Positions 22,153 to 32,965 of a DNA stretch of 64,000 nt are shown here, in pieces (within the stretch, counting starts at the first letter, position 1; every line of letters begins with the position of its first letter). The position numbers were made by a program, and so were the translations under genes. A model generated the notes under the pieces. The model was not told where the DNA came from and searched no databases. It was given only the letters and a program-made list of their open reading frames with translations. This stretch comes from Uranotaenia lowii (taxonomy: Eukaryota; Arthropoda; Insecta; Diptera; Culicidae): NCBI RefSeq assembly GCF_029784155.1, contig NC_073692.1:426417324-426481323 (forward strand), written 5' to 3'.

Positions 22153-22910
22153 TGCCCGTCGTGTGCCTGATCGAGAGCAGCTTATCCTAGACTCGCGCCT
22201 GTCACGGCACACGCGCGGGACTTAACGCAACGACTCGGATGATTCCCGACGAAGACGTCATCCTACTCCGACTCGAATGGCTCACCCGGCGTCGAGAGCC
22301 ACTCTACCCGTGGATATTCCCCGAACGTGGAATAACCCTTTCCCAACGATTTCCACTGCGAAGAAGGTCAAGTCTTATCCCCGCAGCTTCTGTCGTTGAG
22401 AACCGCCCTACTCAGATACTCCCCGAAGGTGGAGCATGAACGCGGCGCACCCACGGCATCCGCTACGCAGAAGGTATTGTCTTATCTTTGTAGCTTCAAA
22501 CCGAGGGGTCGGACGCACTCTACTCGACAGCCCCCCGTCGATGGAGTCAGTCTACTCCGACCGATGTCCGGTCTTCTTTAACCCCTTGGCTGGCAACCCT
22601 AGGATTTTTGGCCCGCGGATTTTCCTGCCCGTTGTGTGCCAGATCGAGAGCAGCTTGTCCTGGACTCGCGCCTGTCACGGCACACGTACGGGACTTGGAA
22701 TGCTACGACTCGGATGTTTCCCGACGGTGACGACATCCTACACCGACTCGAGAGGCTCGCCCGGCATCGAGAGCCTCTCTACCCGTGGGTATCCCCCGAC
22801 AGTGGTTAACCCTCTTCCCTCGAGATCCGCTACGAGGAAGGTCAAGTCTTATCCCCGCAGTTTCCCTCTTAGGAAGCGGCACTACTCGGATACCCCCCGA
22901 CATTAGGGTA
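22153..22910. repeat. Tandem duplication, period about 473 bp
   Basis: The block starting TTGCCCGTCGTGTGCC (22153) recurs from CCTGCCCGTTGTGTGCC (about 22624), sharing GATCGAGAGCAGCTT, CTCGCGCCTGTCACGGCAC, CACCCGGC and AGGTCAAGTCTTATCCCCGC. The second copy ends near 22910. A shorter third echo lies at about 22445-22560. Confidence 0.8.
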
Positions 22911-23084
22911 TCCTACACACGTCAATCACGGAGTAGCAACTACTGAAATGTACGGTTTATCTAAGCTCAAGCTCAAGCTCAAGTAAAACAGTTGATTAAC
23001 TGTTTCTTAAAAAAAATGTTGCTAGTTCTTATGTTCTTATGTTGTTATGTTTTGTTGTCCTGTCAAACATCTTTTCTGAGGTAC

Positions 23085-23860
23085 TCATATGTACACATCT
23101 GTTTGGAGTTTGTTTGTCAATGACACTTACATTTCATCCCTGTTGACAAATCAGATAATTTTGCACACTGAGGAGTCTTTAGCCTTCATGATCGAATAAA
23201 ACTGTTCACAGAGATAGTTGCATGCAAACATAGCAAGATTACAAATTCCGCTAAAAATTTCGGTATAGCCACTTCAATATATTTCGTTTTTAACTGAGAA
23301 TCAAACTGGTACTCTATTAACTCTAGTTGCAGCATTTTCAGGAGCAAGTGAAATCTATATGCTTTTTCGTATGTATCGAGGTCACGAAAACGGTATTTGA
23401 AAGCATTTGATAATGATTCAAGGTGGAGGACATATTTACTGAATACTGCGGTCTCATTTGATATTTCCTTCTTTTGACACGTGAAGAAGTGACCAAGATT
23501 TTCTTTAGAAATTTGCTTGACCCACAGTCGGAATTTTGCTTTGAAAGCACATTAAATCATTACAAACGAACAGGTACAACTTTTGCAGATGACCTTTAAG
23601 ATCAGCGACAAATGCCAAATCTTGAACCCATTGCTCAGCTTGGAAATGTTCAACAGGTTCACCTTTCATTTCCAAGAACAGTACTATTTCCTCTCATAGC
23701 ACAAAACTTTTTTATTTTTGCAAGCAAAGCCAATTTGCACCAACATCATTTTCAGTAACAATCATATTTGGTGCACAATTCGTTGCTCAGCTAGCTACCT
23801 TTACGAAAGGTAAAGTGTACTCCAATATCACTTCCTGTATCTTTTCAAAGATTTCCTAGC
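23085..23860 (-). pseudogene. hAT-family transposase remnant
   Basis: Reading the minus strand with several frameshifts and stops, one finds EIVLFLEMKGEPVEHF, QWVQDLAFVADLKGHLQKL and, towards the C-terminus, CEQFYSIMKA. These correspond to the FLEMKGK, WISDLAFLVDITEHLN and YLCEQ.FS.MK blocks of the hAT transposases that gave rise to GTF2IRD2, ZBED5 and EPM2AIP1-like proteins. The C-terminal CEQ block belongs to the dimerisation region. Stops after GQAN and inside later segments show it is dead. The TGENxG-like segment near 23740 (VTENDVGANWL) may be the middle of the catalytic domain. N-terminal zinc finger not seen. Confidence 0.7.
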
Positions 23861-24219
23861 TCGATTCAATGTTATGCATGGAACAGAGCTAAAGACGTTC
23901 CTCATGTAGCCATCGAAATTATGTAACAAGTGCTCGGTTAGTTGTGTCAGTGGTTGCTGGTCTCTTGTTCGCGATAACATTAAATGTGCCAAGAAGACAA
24001 TTTATTTGCAGAGAAGTTGTCTGCGTCAATGTTCACCCCAGAACCCCTAGGCACCAACCTGCGCTGCTACGTCCGATTTCAAAGCTTGGAGAATCCTACC
24101 ACCAGATGTCGTACTACTTGGGCAGAGACAAGACAATTAAGGATCAGCATCAGGCGATGAAGCGTAGGCGAAATGATGAGCAGGACAGGGCGAAAGAACA
24201 CCATTGCTGTCCGCCAGTA

Positions 24220-25172
24220 CCGTCAAACGGGGCATCATGCAACAGCGGGGTTCGATGCAACATTTATATAACACTACATTGAATCAATTTTTAATTTAAT
24301 GTATTGTAATAAAGTTATCTTTTAATGATAACAAAATGATGATGACATAATTTCTCGCATTTTAAGCTAGTTGTCTTAAGTTTTTTATGTTTATGTAAAA
24401 TTTAAAAAATCGAGCAATAAATGTACAAATTTTAACATTTTTTGATGCCGAAAAAAACTTTACCCAGTATGACGGATCGGCTGGATAAAATTACCTACAA
24501 ACTTTTTACAGGTTTCCTCAAGTTATACCAACATTGTTGGTGTAAAAATATTTTTCAAACAATCACCCAATTTTTTTAAATGAATATTTTTAAAATTCAG
24601 TTAGGTGTCTGGGGTTAAATGCAACAAAATGCAAATCAAAGAAATACCTTGTAAATCTCGTTTCCATGTGCTGGAATATGAATGTTTTGCATCACGCGTT
24701 TGTAAGCATTTAAATTTCATTCATCCAAACATTTATTTTTATGATTTCAGCTTGTAGATTTTTTCGTAGTATTATTTAACCCCTAAATGTATGCAGCATC
24801 CTTATTTTCAGAAAAAATGTGAAAATTTGTTTTTACAGACCCAAAAACTACTGCAATTGGTGTTGTCATGCGTAATGGTCTTTAAGGCATCGCAAATATA
24901 TTAAAAACTATGAATTTTCGTACGTGTTCATAAGATTTTTCATTAAAAACAAAGTTTGTTGCAAGTTACCCCATTTCCTAAGAAGTGTGAAAATCGCATG
25001 TTTTTAGAAAATTAAAAATAATTGAAGAAACCAATAATTTTTTTAACTACGCCAATTTGATGCCCCAGCATCCTTAAAACTTTTGATGCATAAAGGATAC
25101 GATTTACTGTGAACATAAGTTTTTTAGAAGCCATTGAAGTTGAAAATTGTTGCATGTTGCCCCAGTTGACGG
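24220..25172. mobile_element. TA-flanked inverted-repeat element with repeated GGGGN(5-6)ATGCAACA motif
   Basis: Ends: CCGTCAAACGGGGCATCATG at 24220 and its inverse CATGTTGCCCCAGTTGACGG ending at 25172, each flanked by TA (24218-24219, 25173-25174). The motif GGGG....ATGCAACA is seen again at about 24247 and 24612, and in inverse at about 24958 and 25150. No transposase ORF. The TA duplication suggests Tc1/mariner-type mobilisation. Confidence 0.7.
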
Positions 25173-25173
25173 T

Positions 25174-26015
25174 AACTAAACTCTAAGCTGTTTGCCTAAG
25201 GTATTCGAGAGCCTCGTTAATGACGTGCTTTATCAATCAGTGCGTCACTGTATTTCTGAAAATCAACATGGATTGATGAAACGAAGATCTACGACCACCA
25301 CCTCATGACGTACGTTTCGAAGTTGCTGGACAAACGTCAACGAGTCGATGCAGTTTATGTAGACCTGAGCAAGGCTTTTAATAGAGTACCGCACAAATCT
25401 GTCATCTAAAAGATGCGTCGGATAGGACAACCTATCTGGCTTTGCAAATGGATCAATTCTTATCTCGTAGACCGCACTGCTTATGTACGACTGAACAACG
25501 TGAACTAGACACCTTTTCGAATCACTTCTGGAGTTCCACAAGGAAGCCATCTGGGACCTTTGATCTTCGTTCTGTTTATCAATGATCTATGCGCTGTTAT
25601 TGGATCGGAGAAGCTGTTGTACGCCGACGATCTCGAAATTTATCGTACCATAGTTTCATTAGCTATGCTCTCCAAAAAGACATCGATTCAATTCTAACGT
25701 GGTGTCATCAGAATGGTATGACTCCTAATATTTCCAAATGTAGTGTCATATCTTTCACTCGTGAACGTCAACCTTCGAACTTCGAGTACAAAATGTCATC
25801 CACTACTATAAGCCGCAATTCCATCGTCAAAGACCTTGGCATAATTTTGGGCACCAGGCTAACATATATCGCAGCATATCTCGAATACAACAGCTAAGGG
25901 CTTTGCGGTTCTTGGCTTCATATACTGCAGCCTAAAAGCACTTTTTTGTACTCTTGTACGCAGCATTGTCGAATATGGAGTGCAAATCTGGGCTCCATAC
26001 CAGATTGACACAGAT
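25174..26015 (+). pseudogene. CR1/Jockey-like reverse transcriptase, degraded
   Basis: Plus-strand reading with shifts and stops gives KVFESLVNDVLYQSV, ENQHGLMKRRSTTT, VDAVYVDLSKAFNRVPH (motif A), TSGVPQGSHLGPLIFVLFIN (motif B), LLYADDLEIYRT (motif C) and WCHQNGMTPNISKCSVISFT. There is an in-frame stop after NNVN (near 25505) and an internal deletion near 25925. It is closely related to the copy at 45432-46640, which is in the opposite orientation. The 5' end abuts the TA-flanked element. Confidence 0.85.
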
Positions 26016-26766
26016 GCTTAGGTCCTTCAACAAACCGAACATCAGTATGACAGTCCTGTAACGGTTACCCGCCATTGATTGTCAGCAGTCTTACCACGTA
26101 GCCAAGGTTGTCACTCTAACCCAACCGGGTCTGGTACCGGGGTTGCCATCAACCTGCAGCCATTCTAGTGCCGTGTTGGAAAGTATCGGAACCCGATGAC
26201 CACCATATTCGCAGGTTTCTGAGGTAGAGATGCCGGTTTAATGAGAAGGCGTCTCTCGCCCTTCAAGGGACATACCAGTGGTGCCATTACAACCATAAAC
26301 GAGGTAAGAGTTAACTATAAGGGGTGGGACGGAGTCCCAAATGTGCACGAGACCCAATTCCAACATTGAAAATAAACGTGGGAGATTTCCACGCGAACTA
26401 AAAGTGTTTTCTTGGCTAATCGAATCATCTTGTAGCTTCAGCCGACCCTGAGGCATATAGAGGGGAGTTCCAGCTCCGCTAAAACCCGCTAGGCGACACA
26501 ATTGTTATAATTTTTGTCACGGGCCTTGATGAATACAGCAAACTGTTCTACACCACTCACGTCACTTGGTTCATGGAGAATAAATCCGCAGAGTTCGGCC
26601 AGGGCACCTTCAACATCAGGTAAATGTTCCAGAATCGTTTTTTTCAGATTTTCTTGATATATCCAGGCTAGCCCATAAATCCTATAATGAATTCTAGACA
26701 ATGCAAATCTGGCCGGGACACCCAGATTTTTTTAAAAACTTCCCGAATTTTCCCTGGGTTTAATCA
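26016..26766. other. Unclassified, probably transposon-derived sequence
   Basis: Higher GC than the flanks at 26060-26500. The minus strand has an open frame (26501-26238) reading MCRLAGFSGAGTPLYMPQG and SMLELGLVHIWDSVPPLIV. It has no known domain, though its tone suggests an old transposon leader or ORF. Function unknown. Confidence 0.3.
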
Positions 26767-26767
26767 G

Positions 26768-26798
<31 letters not shown>

Positions 26799-27065
26799 CC
26801 GTCTCACGTAGTATTCCGTCTCACGACATAACTTGACGAACATAATTCCAAAAACTCCATGGCAACCGTTTTCCAATTTCTTGGGCATCCAACATTCGCA
26901 AGATAACGCTCCACTTGATCTAACCACCTCGCTCGTTGCGCCCCTGCTCGTCTTGTTCCTACAGGATTTGTAGCGAACACCTGTTTTGCAAGACAGTCGT
27001 CCGGCATTCTCGCAACATGTCCTGCCCATAGCGTATCCGGCCAGCCTTCACTACCTTCTGGATTA
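26767..27065 (-). mobile_element. 3' end fragment of the same RTE-like family
   Basis: The minus strand carries the family tail: AGHVARMPDDCLAKQVF, GTRRAGAQRARWLDQV and NVGCPRNWKTVAM. It ends in a clean (ATTT)n tract at about 26768-26800 (AAAT repeats on the element strand). It matches 17945-18200 closely. The last residues are frameshifted. Confidence 0.85.
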
Positions 27066-28559
27066 ATACTCAGGTACTCAATTCGTTGGCTCGCTCTCTT
27101 AGACATTTTCCCGAGAGCCAAATCTTTCGATATTTCCGAGGGGCTTTGCAATGGTCTTTTCTGATTTTGTTACTAATATCATTGAATATCGAATGCCGAT
27201 TTGTTCATATTTTTTTCTCTTCATTTGAATTCCATTAATTATATTTATTTTCTATGCCTAGCCCACATCTTATTTCCTACAGTTGTGTTTAATAACGATT
27301 TTTGAAAATTAACATAAATTTTTGTTTGGTATTTGGATACGATTTCATGAGAACTTTTATTTTCAAGTAATTATCTCTCTTGTTTCTCTTGAATGTCTAA
27401 GAATAATGACTATATTTTGCCCTATTTTTATATTTATTTTATGAATCGCCCGACCAAGTAGATACGTGTGGTTCAAAGTATGGCATGCTTAAGGTTAAAG
27501 ATCATCGTTGTTTTTACAACTATTTGCTCTATCCTGCTCAAAGTCGACCTTCATGTAATTCGATATCAAGTAAGCAATTTTTTGGACCCAGTTTTCACAA
27601 GAACCCATTTTCTTTTGCGATAAACACCCTAGAAGCGACACATCATCTGATGTCCTTTCCTGTTATTGGTGACTTTTTGAAAATCAGAAAGACCCTTACT
27701 TGGAAAAGACCTCGTTATCATCTGATAATATCATATGGTTGAAATTAATCGACTGAAAAACATGAGCGGCATTAAAATGGAAGAAATAGAAAGAAACTGA
27801 AATAAATGCTTTTATATTTTCATTAAAAACCCAATCGATTATTCGATCAAATAGAACCTAAGCTTTAATTGATACAATAAGTTGCGCTTAAAAATTTGAT
27901 ATTTCGGAGTTAGAACTGTACATCTTGCTTCAATGTTGGCTTTGGTGGACTCAGGTACTCAGATGTGTACTTTTCAGTAAAATATGGTTTGAAAACAATT
28001 TTCAACCGACTTGAAAAGAATTTCTAAAATTTGATTTTCTAAAAAACCGTCGAAGCGCCTTTAAAAACTATACTCAAAACTAAAAAGCAAGCGTTTTCGG
28101 GGAATTTCAGTTCAAGTTTGGTCCTGCAGTCCTGCTAGTTGTAGCTCTCTGCGACACTTTTCTTGAGTTTGGGAGTCCAATCAAAGGTGATTGCAATACT
28201 CGATCGAATAAAACTACCGCCACTTCGGAGGCATTCGATTGATTGCAAAAACTTATTTGCAAAAAATAAAAATACAAAGTAGTGCTGCATCGAACCGATA
28301 AGATAAAGCCGCGAAAACTACCTCAAGCGTTAAATATGCACTTGGGACAGGGATCTTATCGCGTTTGAAATGGTCTCGTCAACTACGGCATTTGCAAATC
28401 TCTAATCGAACTGCATTGTATGCAACCTTTCTCTTGATACATATGTGCAGCAACTGGCAGGATGTAGTTTCGAGACCACTGCAAACCATTGCAGAATTTT
28501 CAACTATATGCAAATGATTGGAATTTTTTTTGACACCACGGTATTGGCGGAGGGAATTT

Positions 28560-28620
28560 GGCGGTAGTTAGTGGTGAGATTTGAACCTCTCAAAGGATGA
28601 TTCTGATAGGAAATGGAAAA
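28560..28620 (-). repeat. tRNA-like sequence with B box
   Basis: The minus strand reads GAGGTTCAAATCTCACCACT (B box at 28573-28588) with tRNA-like sequence before it. It probably belongs to a tRNA-derived repeat. Confidence 0.35.
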
Positions 28621-29013
28621 CGAACATAAACTTGATTAGTATCATTTGATACTACGAGTAAGTCATGTTAGGGTTTCAACCGGATAGTTGTCGAATGCAT
28701 TTCAAATGGTTATCAATCGTATGTTATTGACCTGTTCAAGTAGCCGCGCTGATAAGAAGGTTATTTTTAGAATCGATTGAGGAGTTTACTTTCGACTTTG
28801 AGAATGGCAAAAAAAGTTGATTGGGGCTTGCCATCGTTGAAATTCTTAATTTTTTCCAAAAACTCGGTTCGATTGTTACGCTGATGAGCTCTACTGTCAT
28901 AAACGAATCGTGAAATCACTTACACCAATTATATTTCAATTTCACTCAGAAGGACACTTTATCTCGGTTAATTTTAAAGTTATCAAGTTCCAATGGTGTT
29001 CTTATCAGTACGT

Positions 29014-29080
29014 CAGATTACAGACTAGGAAGGTTGTCGATTTACAATCCGAAAGGTGTGAGATCGATTCCCGTCAATTT
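29014..29080 (+). repeat. tRNA-like sequence with B box
   Basis: Plus strand: AGACTAGGAAGG (A-box-like) then GTGTGAGATCGATTCCCGTC (B-box-like), 29024-29075. This spacing fits a tRNA-derived SINE head. No poly-A tail is visible. Confidence 0.35.
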
Positions 29081-31033
29081 TAACTTGTTTATTGATGAAT
29101 TTATAATCTATTTTAAATCTTTGAACTTACTCTTTTCAAATTGATATTGAATCTCAATCTTATAAAAATATTTATATATGTTGAATCTAATCTTGTAGTC
29201 ACTTTAACATCCATGTTTAAATTACACTAGATCCAGATCGGAATTGATGACTAATAAAAAAGATAAATTTGGAAGAGACTGCGTAGAGACTTGCCGCTAT
29301 CGACTTTTTTTTTAACTCACAGCAGTCCTTAACTTTTTAGATTTTGTCTAACATTATTTTACTCATATTTTTTCTAGCCTGATTTTAGGGATGACATTCC
29401 CAATCCATACTTCCCGTATCATTCACCAGATGTCACCACTGTAGGCTCGCTTTCGTGACATTTCGTGTGTTGATTTTCCAAACACCCCTCCTTGTCACAA
29501 GAGCAGAAGAGAAATCCGCCTCTCGTTGCACGGAGCTGATTCGGAAAATAAAATATGGCCGCCAGTGATTAACGGCACTGTCACTATCAGCTTTTCCTCT
29601 CTATTCCAGCCATAGCCATATTCCTTGAACCTAGAGGAAACTCTCCGTCCGTTCGTTTTCCAATTCCAGTTTTCCTGTGTGCTGGTATTAGTGAGAACCC
29701 GCTCTTTCATAGAGAAGGTGAAAATAATCTGTGTGAATTATTCAGGAAACTCACGTTTGTACGCGCTTTTCTCGAACAAGTGAGCTAGCGTTGTGAGAGG
29801 ATGAATCGGTCTTCTCACCCGAAACCAATACATTCGCGGCGCAGAACAGGATTTCGATGTTGCATGAAAGGATGTTTTTCCTCCACCCACACCCACTTCT
29901 ACCTCTTTTCCTAGGTGTAGCGTGGTGTGGTAGTGTTTTAAGTTTCTGAAGCGCGCGTAAAATCGATTGCAGTTTCACACGAGTTATGGGTCTGTAAATT
30001 TGAACGTGAGAAAACGTGACTTAATGATTGATGCATCCGGTTGGGTTGTGAATTAGCTGGATGTTTTGGGAGTTAAAGGATTTTAAATTTCGACTTTGTG
30101 CTGGATGATGGTATGAACTTGTGCTGCTGTTGAGATGAAATATTAAAACGTTAGATTTCATAATTTAAGCTCAATAAAAAATATTTAAGAATAAAAGGTG
30201 TTGGTAGCATAAAATAAAGCAAAGATGAGCGACTTAGTATTTTGAAGATTAAATGTTATTGAAACTTCTTTAAGCAGAAGATTTAAAAAAAAATTTAAAG
30301 TAAAATTTTTTATTACTTCTGGAGACTTCTGTGAATAGAAGGTTGTTTTTAATATATGCCTGGTTGTGACTTGCTCTACGACTAAGTTGAAAGATTCGAT
30401 CTGATTATATACTTCAATAATCCAGGAATTATAATAACCTATAAGAGATGATTATTTCAAATTCTTCAAAGCGAACTAGTTAACTTAAATCATTGAAATA
30501 ACTCCAAATTGTTACATGAAAGCTACTATTTTTCATTTGATGATGTTAGTAATTTAAATTATTATTTTTGTCAAATTAAATGTCGAAAATGTCAGAAATG
30601 AAAATAGGAAAAATCTAAATTTTAATTTTGATGATAAACAATTAAAAATGCTTAAAACAACGATATCGAGTGTTATCTCGAAAAAAATTTTCTGTCAAAA
30701 ATCGACTGAGAATTTAAAAAATCATCTAATAAGGGACCAGAAGAAACATCAAAATTCTAATTTCGATTATTTGATGAGTTATCTTCATAAAATAAAATTA
30801 AAAAAATCTTCGGAAATGATGTGTATATCGAAAAAATATATCAAAAAGTATTTTTTTTGTATAAGGCTATGATTCTGTAATCGTCAAACCTACTTTTATA
30901 ATTCACTTGACTAAGTAAGTTTTGCTTATTTCAATTATGAAATCTAACTGTCGACTTTCAAATGTCGCAAAGAAATCTAAATAATATTTGAGGGAAAGCG
31001 AGTTTATAAAATTTAGTATGCAAGCTTATTATA

Positions 31034-32943
31034 GGAGTAGTCCATGACTTTCGCGAGCTGCACGCGTTTTTTTTCTTCGTCCGCGAAAATTTTATCAAAA
31101 TTACAGTTTTTAAAGAGTTTTTATGTGGTTTTTTTTTTATTTGAAACGAATTTTGAAGAGTTTAACAATATGGGTGGACCGCGAAATTGTATTAACTGTG
31201 GTGCTAGGGCTGGCATAACGAGGCATCGAAAACAAGTTCGAAGTTTAACCGAACAGCCAATCAGGCTGCTCTGTGTGTTCCGTATTACGGGTCCGTATAA
31301 TCCGGAGATTTTTTTCTAAACTTGTCAAGTTAGACGATATTTTGTATAAGACAGAATGATATTCCCAAAAGCGAAGATTCCTTATGCCAAAGACAACAAA
31401 TGCGCATTAAAACAGAGTATCTTGCTGGGAGTGCCTAAGACCGAAACGAAGAAAAATTGTCTCTTGCTGTGTTGGGAAGTAGCTAGGGCAAAATGGAACG
31501 GTTTTAAAGAGGCGTTTGAACTCAGATTTGATAGATTCAGTATGGTGTTACGGATAACAGTGATGAACATTCGCGAAAAACAATTGATTTTTTTTTGTAA
31601 TCTGGTGTTTTGATGACGCGGTGTGGTGAAGCTTAAAGGCAGAAACACAATACAGCGTCGGTCGTCGCGTCACCTCAGCGGTCAACGCTGTCGATAAGTA
31701 CTAAAACGCGGACGCGACGCACCCGACGATTTTTACCCGACGCTGTATTGTGTTTCTGCCTTAAGAAGGAATTCAAATAAAAAAGCAAGCTCTCCATTGT
31801 GACAACATCGCTATAAAGGACGATTGTCAGCGAAAACGAAAGATAAGTATATTTTCATATAAAATAATGATAAATTTCTATCGAACGTTATGAATAACGA
31901 GTTTTTGTGCTATTTGGTTCATTTGTTTTCTTCTCCGTAATCACGAAACCATTATGAGGCAAAGATTAGAATTGTATTGATGAATTTCCAAAAACGACCT
32001 TATTTAATTATCACAACTGACTACTTATTGAAAAATTAAACCAAAATATTGAGGTTCACTCTTTTCGTACACGAAACATTCACATTTCAAATATTTCATT
32101 TCAAATATTGTTTGAAGTTTGATTTAAGTATCTAACTCTGAAAAGTAGTTTTTGGAAATGCATCAGTGTAACAGGATTAACAGCTAGGGAAACAAGTTAG
32201 CTTAGAGAAGATTAAAAAAAAAGTTCTACTATACTGTAATCCAATTTCCTTAAAAAAAATTCTTCAAAACAGCTCTTAAAGCTTATCACTGCCTCATTGA
32301 TAGAATTAGGAGTTTCCATAGGAAATATCTAGGAGCATAGAAGGTGTAGGAAAACATGATCGCACCATTTACCAAAATGGATCCTGATCTATAACCCAAC
32401 CCTTACTAATATAACCCCTTCCTTGGATATTTGAATATAGATTCGCAGACGTATAGACGGTTTCTATAGTTGGTTAAAATTGACGAACCTTTTCCCTGAA
32501 TTTTTCAAAACTAGCTTTTTGGAATATAAATGGATAAAAGGTTGTTGATTGATTCTAGAAAATATCTTACTAACAATCCTTCCTTCATTCCCCATTGACT
32601 ACTAGGACGTGGCCGGCGCTGTTATTGGTCATTTTCAAACGGAGAGCATGAGTTTTGTGCACTGAGAATGTTCTGCTGATCCCAAGCACCATTCTATTGG
32701 GCTTAGCACAAAATTGATGGCCTCGATCAATCACGGAGTAGCAACCATTGGCGAGGTAGAACGTGTTCTGCTTAGCCACGCCAGCGATCATGGAATTTGA
32801 AATGCGTAAGTTGAGCAAAGCCAAATTTAATATATTATACTGAAGTTTTATTTTAAAATCTAGACTTAATAATCACACCTATATAGCATTTCATGTTCAA
32901 TGATTTAAGGTGGATATGAGTAGTCAACCAAGCTAAGCTAAGC
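31034..32943 (+). mobile_element. AAGCT-tailed retroposon, copy B (long copy)
   Basis: Flanked by a 22-bp exact direct repeat (31012-31033 and 32944-32965, TTTAGTATGCAAGC...). Ends with AAGCTAAGCTAAGC before the right repeat. The 3' third (about 32380-32943) matches copy A. The 5' two thirds hold a short frame with a CxxC motif (MGGPRNCINCGARAGITRHR, about 31171-31316) of unknown function, and a TTAA-flanked MITE at 31637-31760. This is probably a LINE-type element with most of its ORFs deleted. Confidence 0.7.
31637..31760. mobile_element. TTAA-flanked MITE, 124 bp
   Basis: Inverted ends GGCAGAAACACAATACAGCG (left) and its complement (right), about 25 bp, flanked by TTAA at 31633-31636 and 31761-31764. 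The core is GC-rich and too short for a gene. TTAA target use is typical of piggyBac-type movement. Confidence 0.85.
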
Positions 32944-32965
32944 TTTAGTATGCAAGCTTATTATA

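Larger units (their letters stand above)
21434..22920 (-). mobile_element. GC-rich poly-A retroposon nested in copy A
   Basis: Flanked by an exact 13-bp duplication GTCAATCACGGAG (21421-21433 and 22921-22933). Copy B shows the empty site (AATCACGGAGTAGCAAC uninterrupted at 32730-32745). Ten T at 21434-21443 give a poly-A tail on the minus strand, so the 5' end is at 22920. The 5' part holds a tandem duplication of about 473 bp, and the middle holds short GC-rich tandem monomers. There is no RT or recognisable protein. The base composition differs sharply from the surroundings. Confidence 0.75.
21012..22980 (+). mobile_element. AAGCT-tailed retroposon, copy A (contains a nested insertion)
   Basis: Flanked by a 15-bp exact direct repeat AAGTAAAACAGTTGA (20997-21011 and 22981-22995). 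Ends in repeated AAGCTC (22958-22980). Its own sequence is 21012-21433 plus 22921-22980; the rest is a nested retroposon. It shares blocks with copy B (about 32380-32943), including CTAACAATCCTTCCTT, GGACGTGGCCGGC, CCCAAGCACCAT and AATCACGGAGTAGCAAC. No ORF; possibly a SINE or the 3' end of a LINE. Confidence 0.8.
20919..23900 (-). mobile_element. Decayed hAT transposon (GTF2IRD2/ZBED-like), interrupted by nested retroposons
   Basis: The left end CAGGCATATCAAACTCATTG (20919) is typical of hAT ends of the CAGTGGTATCAAACTCA kind. Transposase coding remnants lie at 23085-23860 on the minus strand, so the left end is the 3' end. Between them sits an AAGCT-tailed retroposon (21012-22980) with its own target duplication. 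The right (5') end was not found; the boundary near 23900 is approximate. Confidence 0.6.
27066..31011. other. Intergenic DNA without a supported gene
   Basis: AT-rich with two tRNA-like segments (28560-28620 minus, 29014-29080 plus). An island of higher GC at 29400-29990 has mixed-strand short ORFs and no recognised protein. 30000-31010 is very AT-rich. I see nothing else to name. Confidence 0.45.

Noticed and set aside
22436..22906. 156-codon plus frame and 66- to 116-codon frames on both strands in the GC-rich region
   Set aside because: They run through tandem-duplicated, GC-rich retroposon sequence, repeat with the 473-bp and 27-bp periods, and match no family.
23944..24282. 112-codon plus frame next to the hAT remnant
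   Set aside because: It runs into the terminal repeat of the TA-flanked element (24220 onward), and its first part has no recognisable domain.
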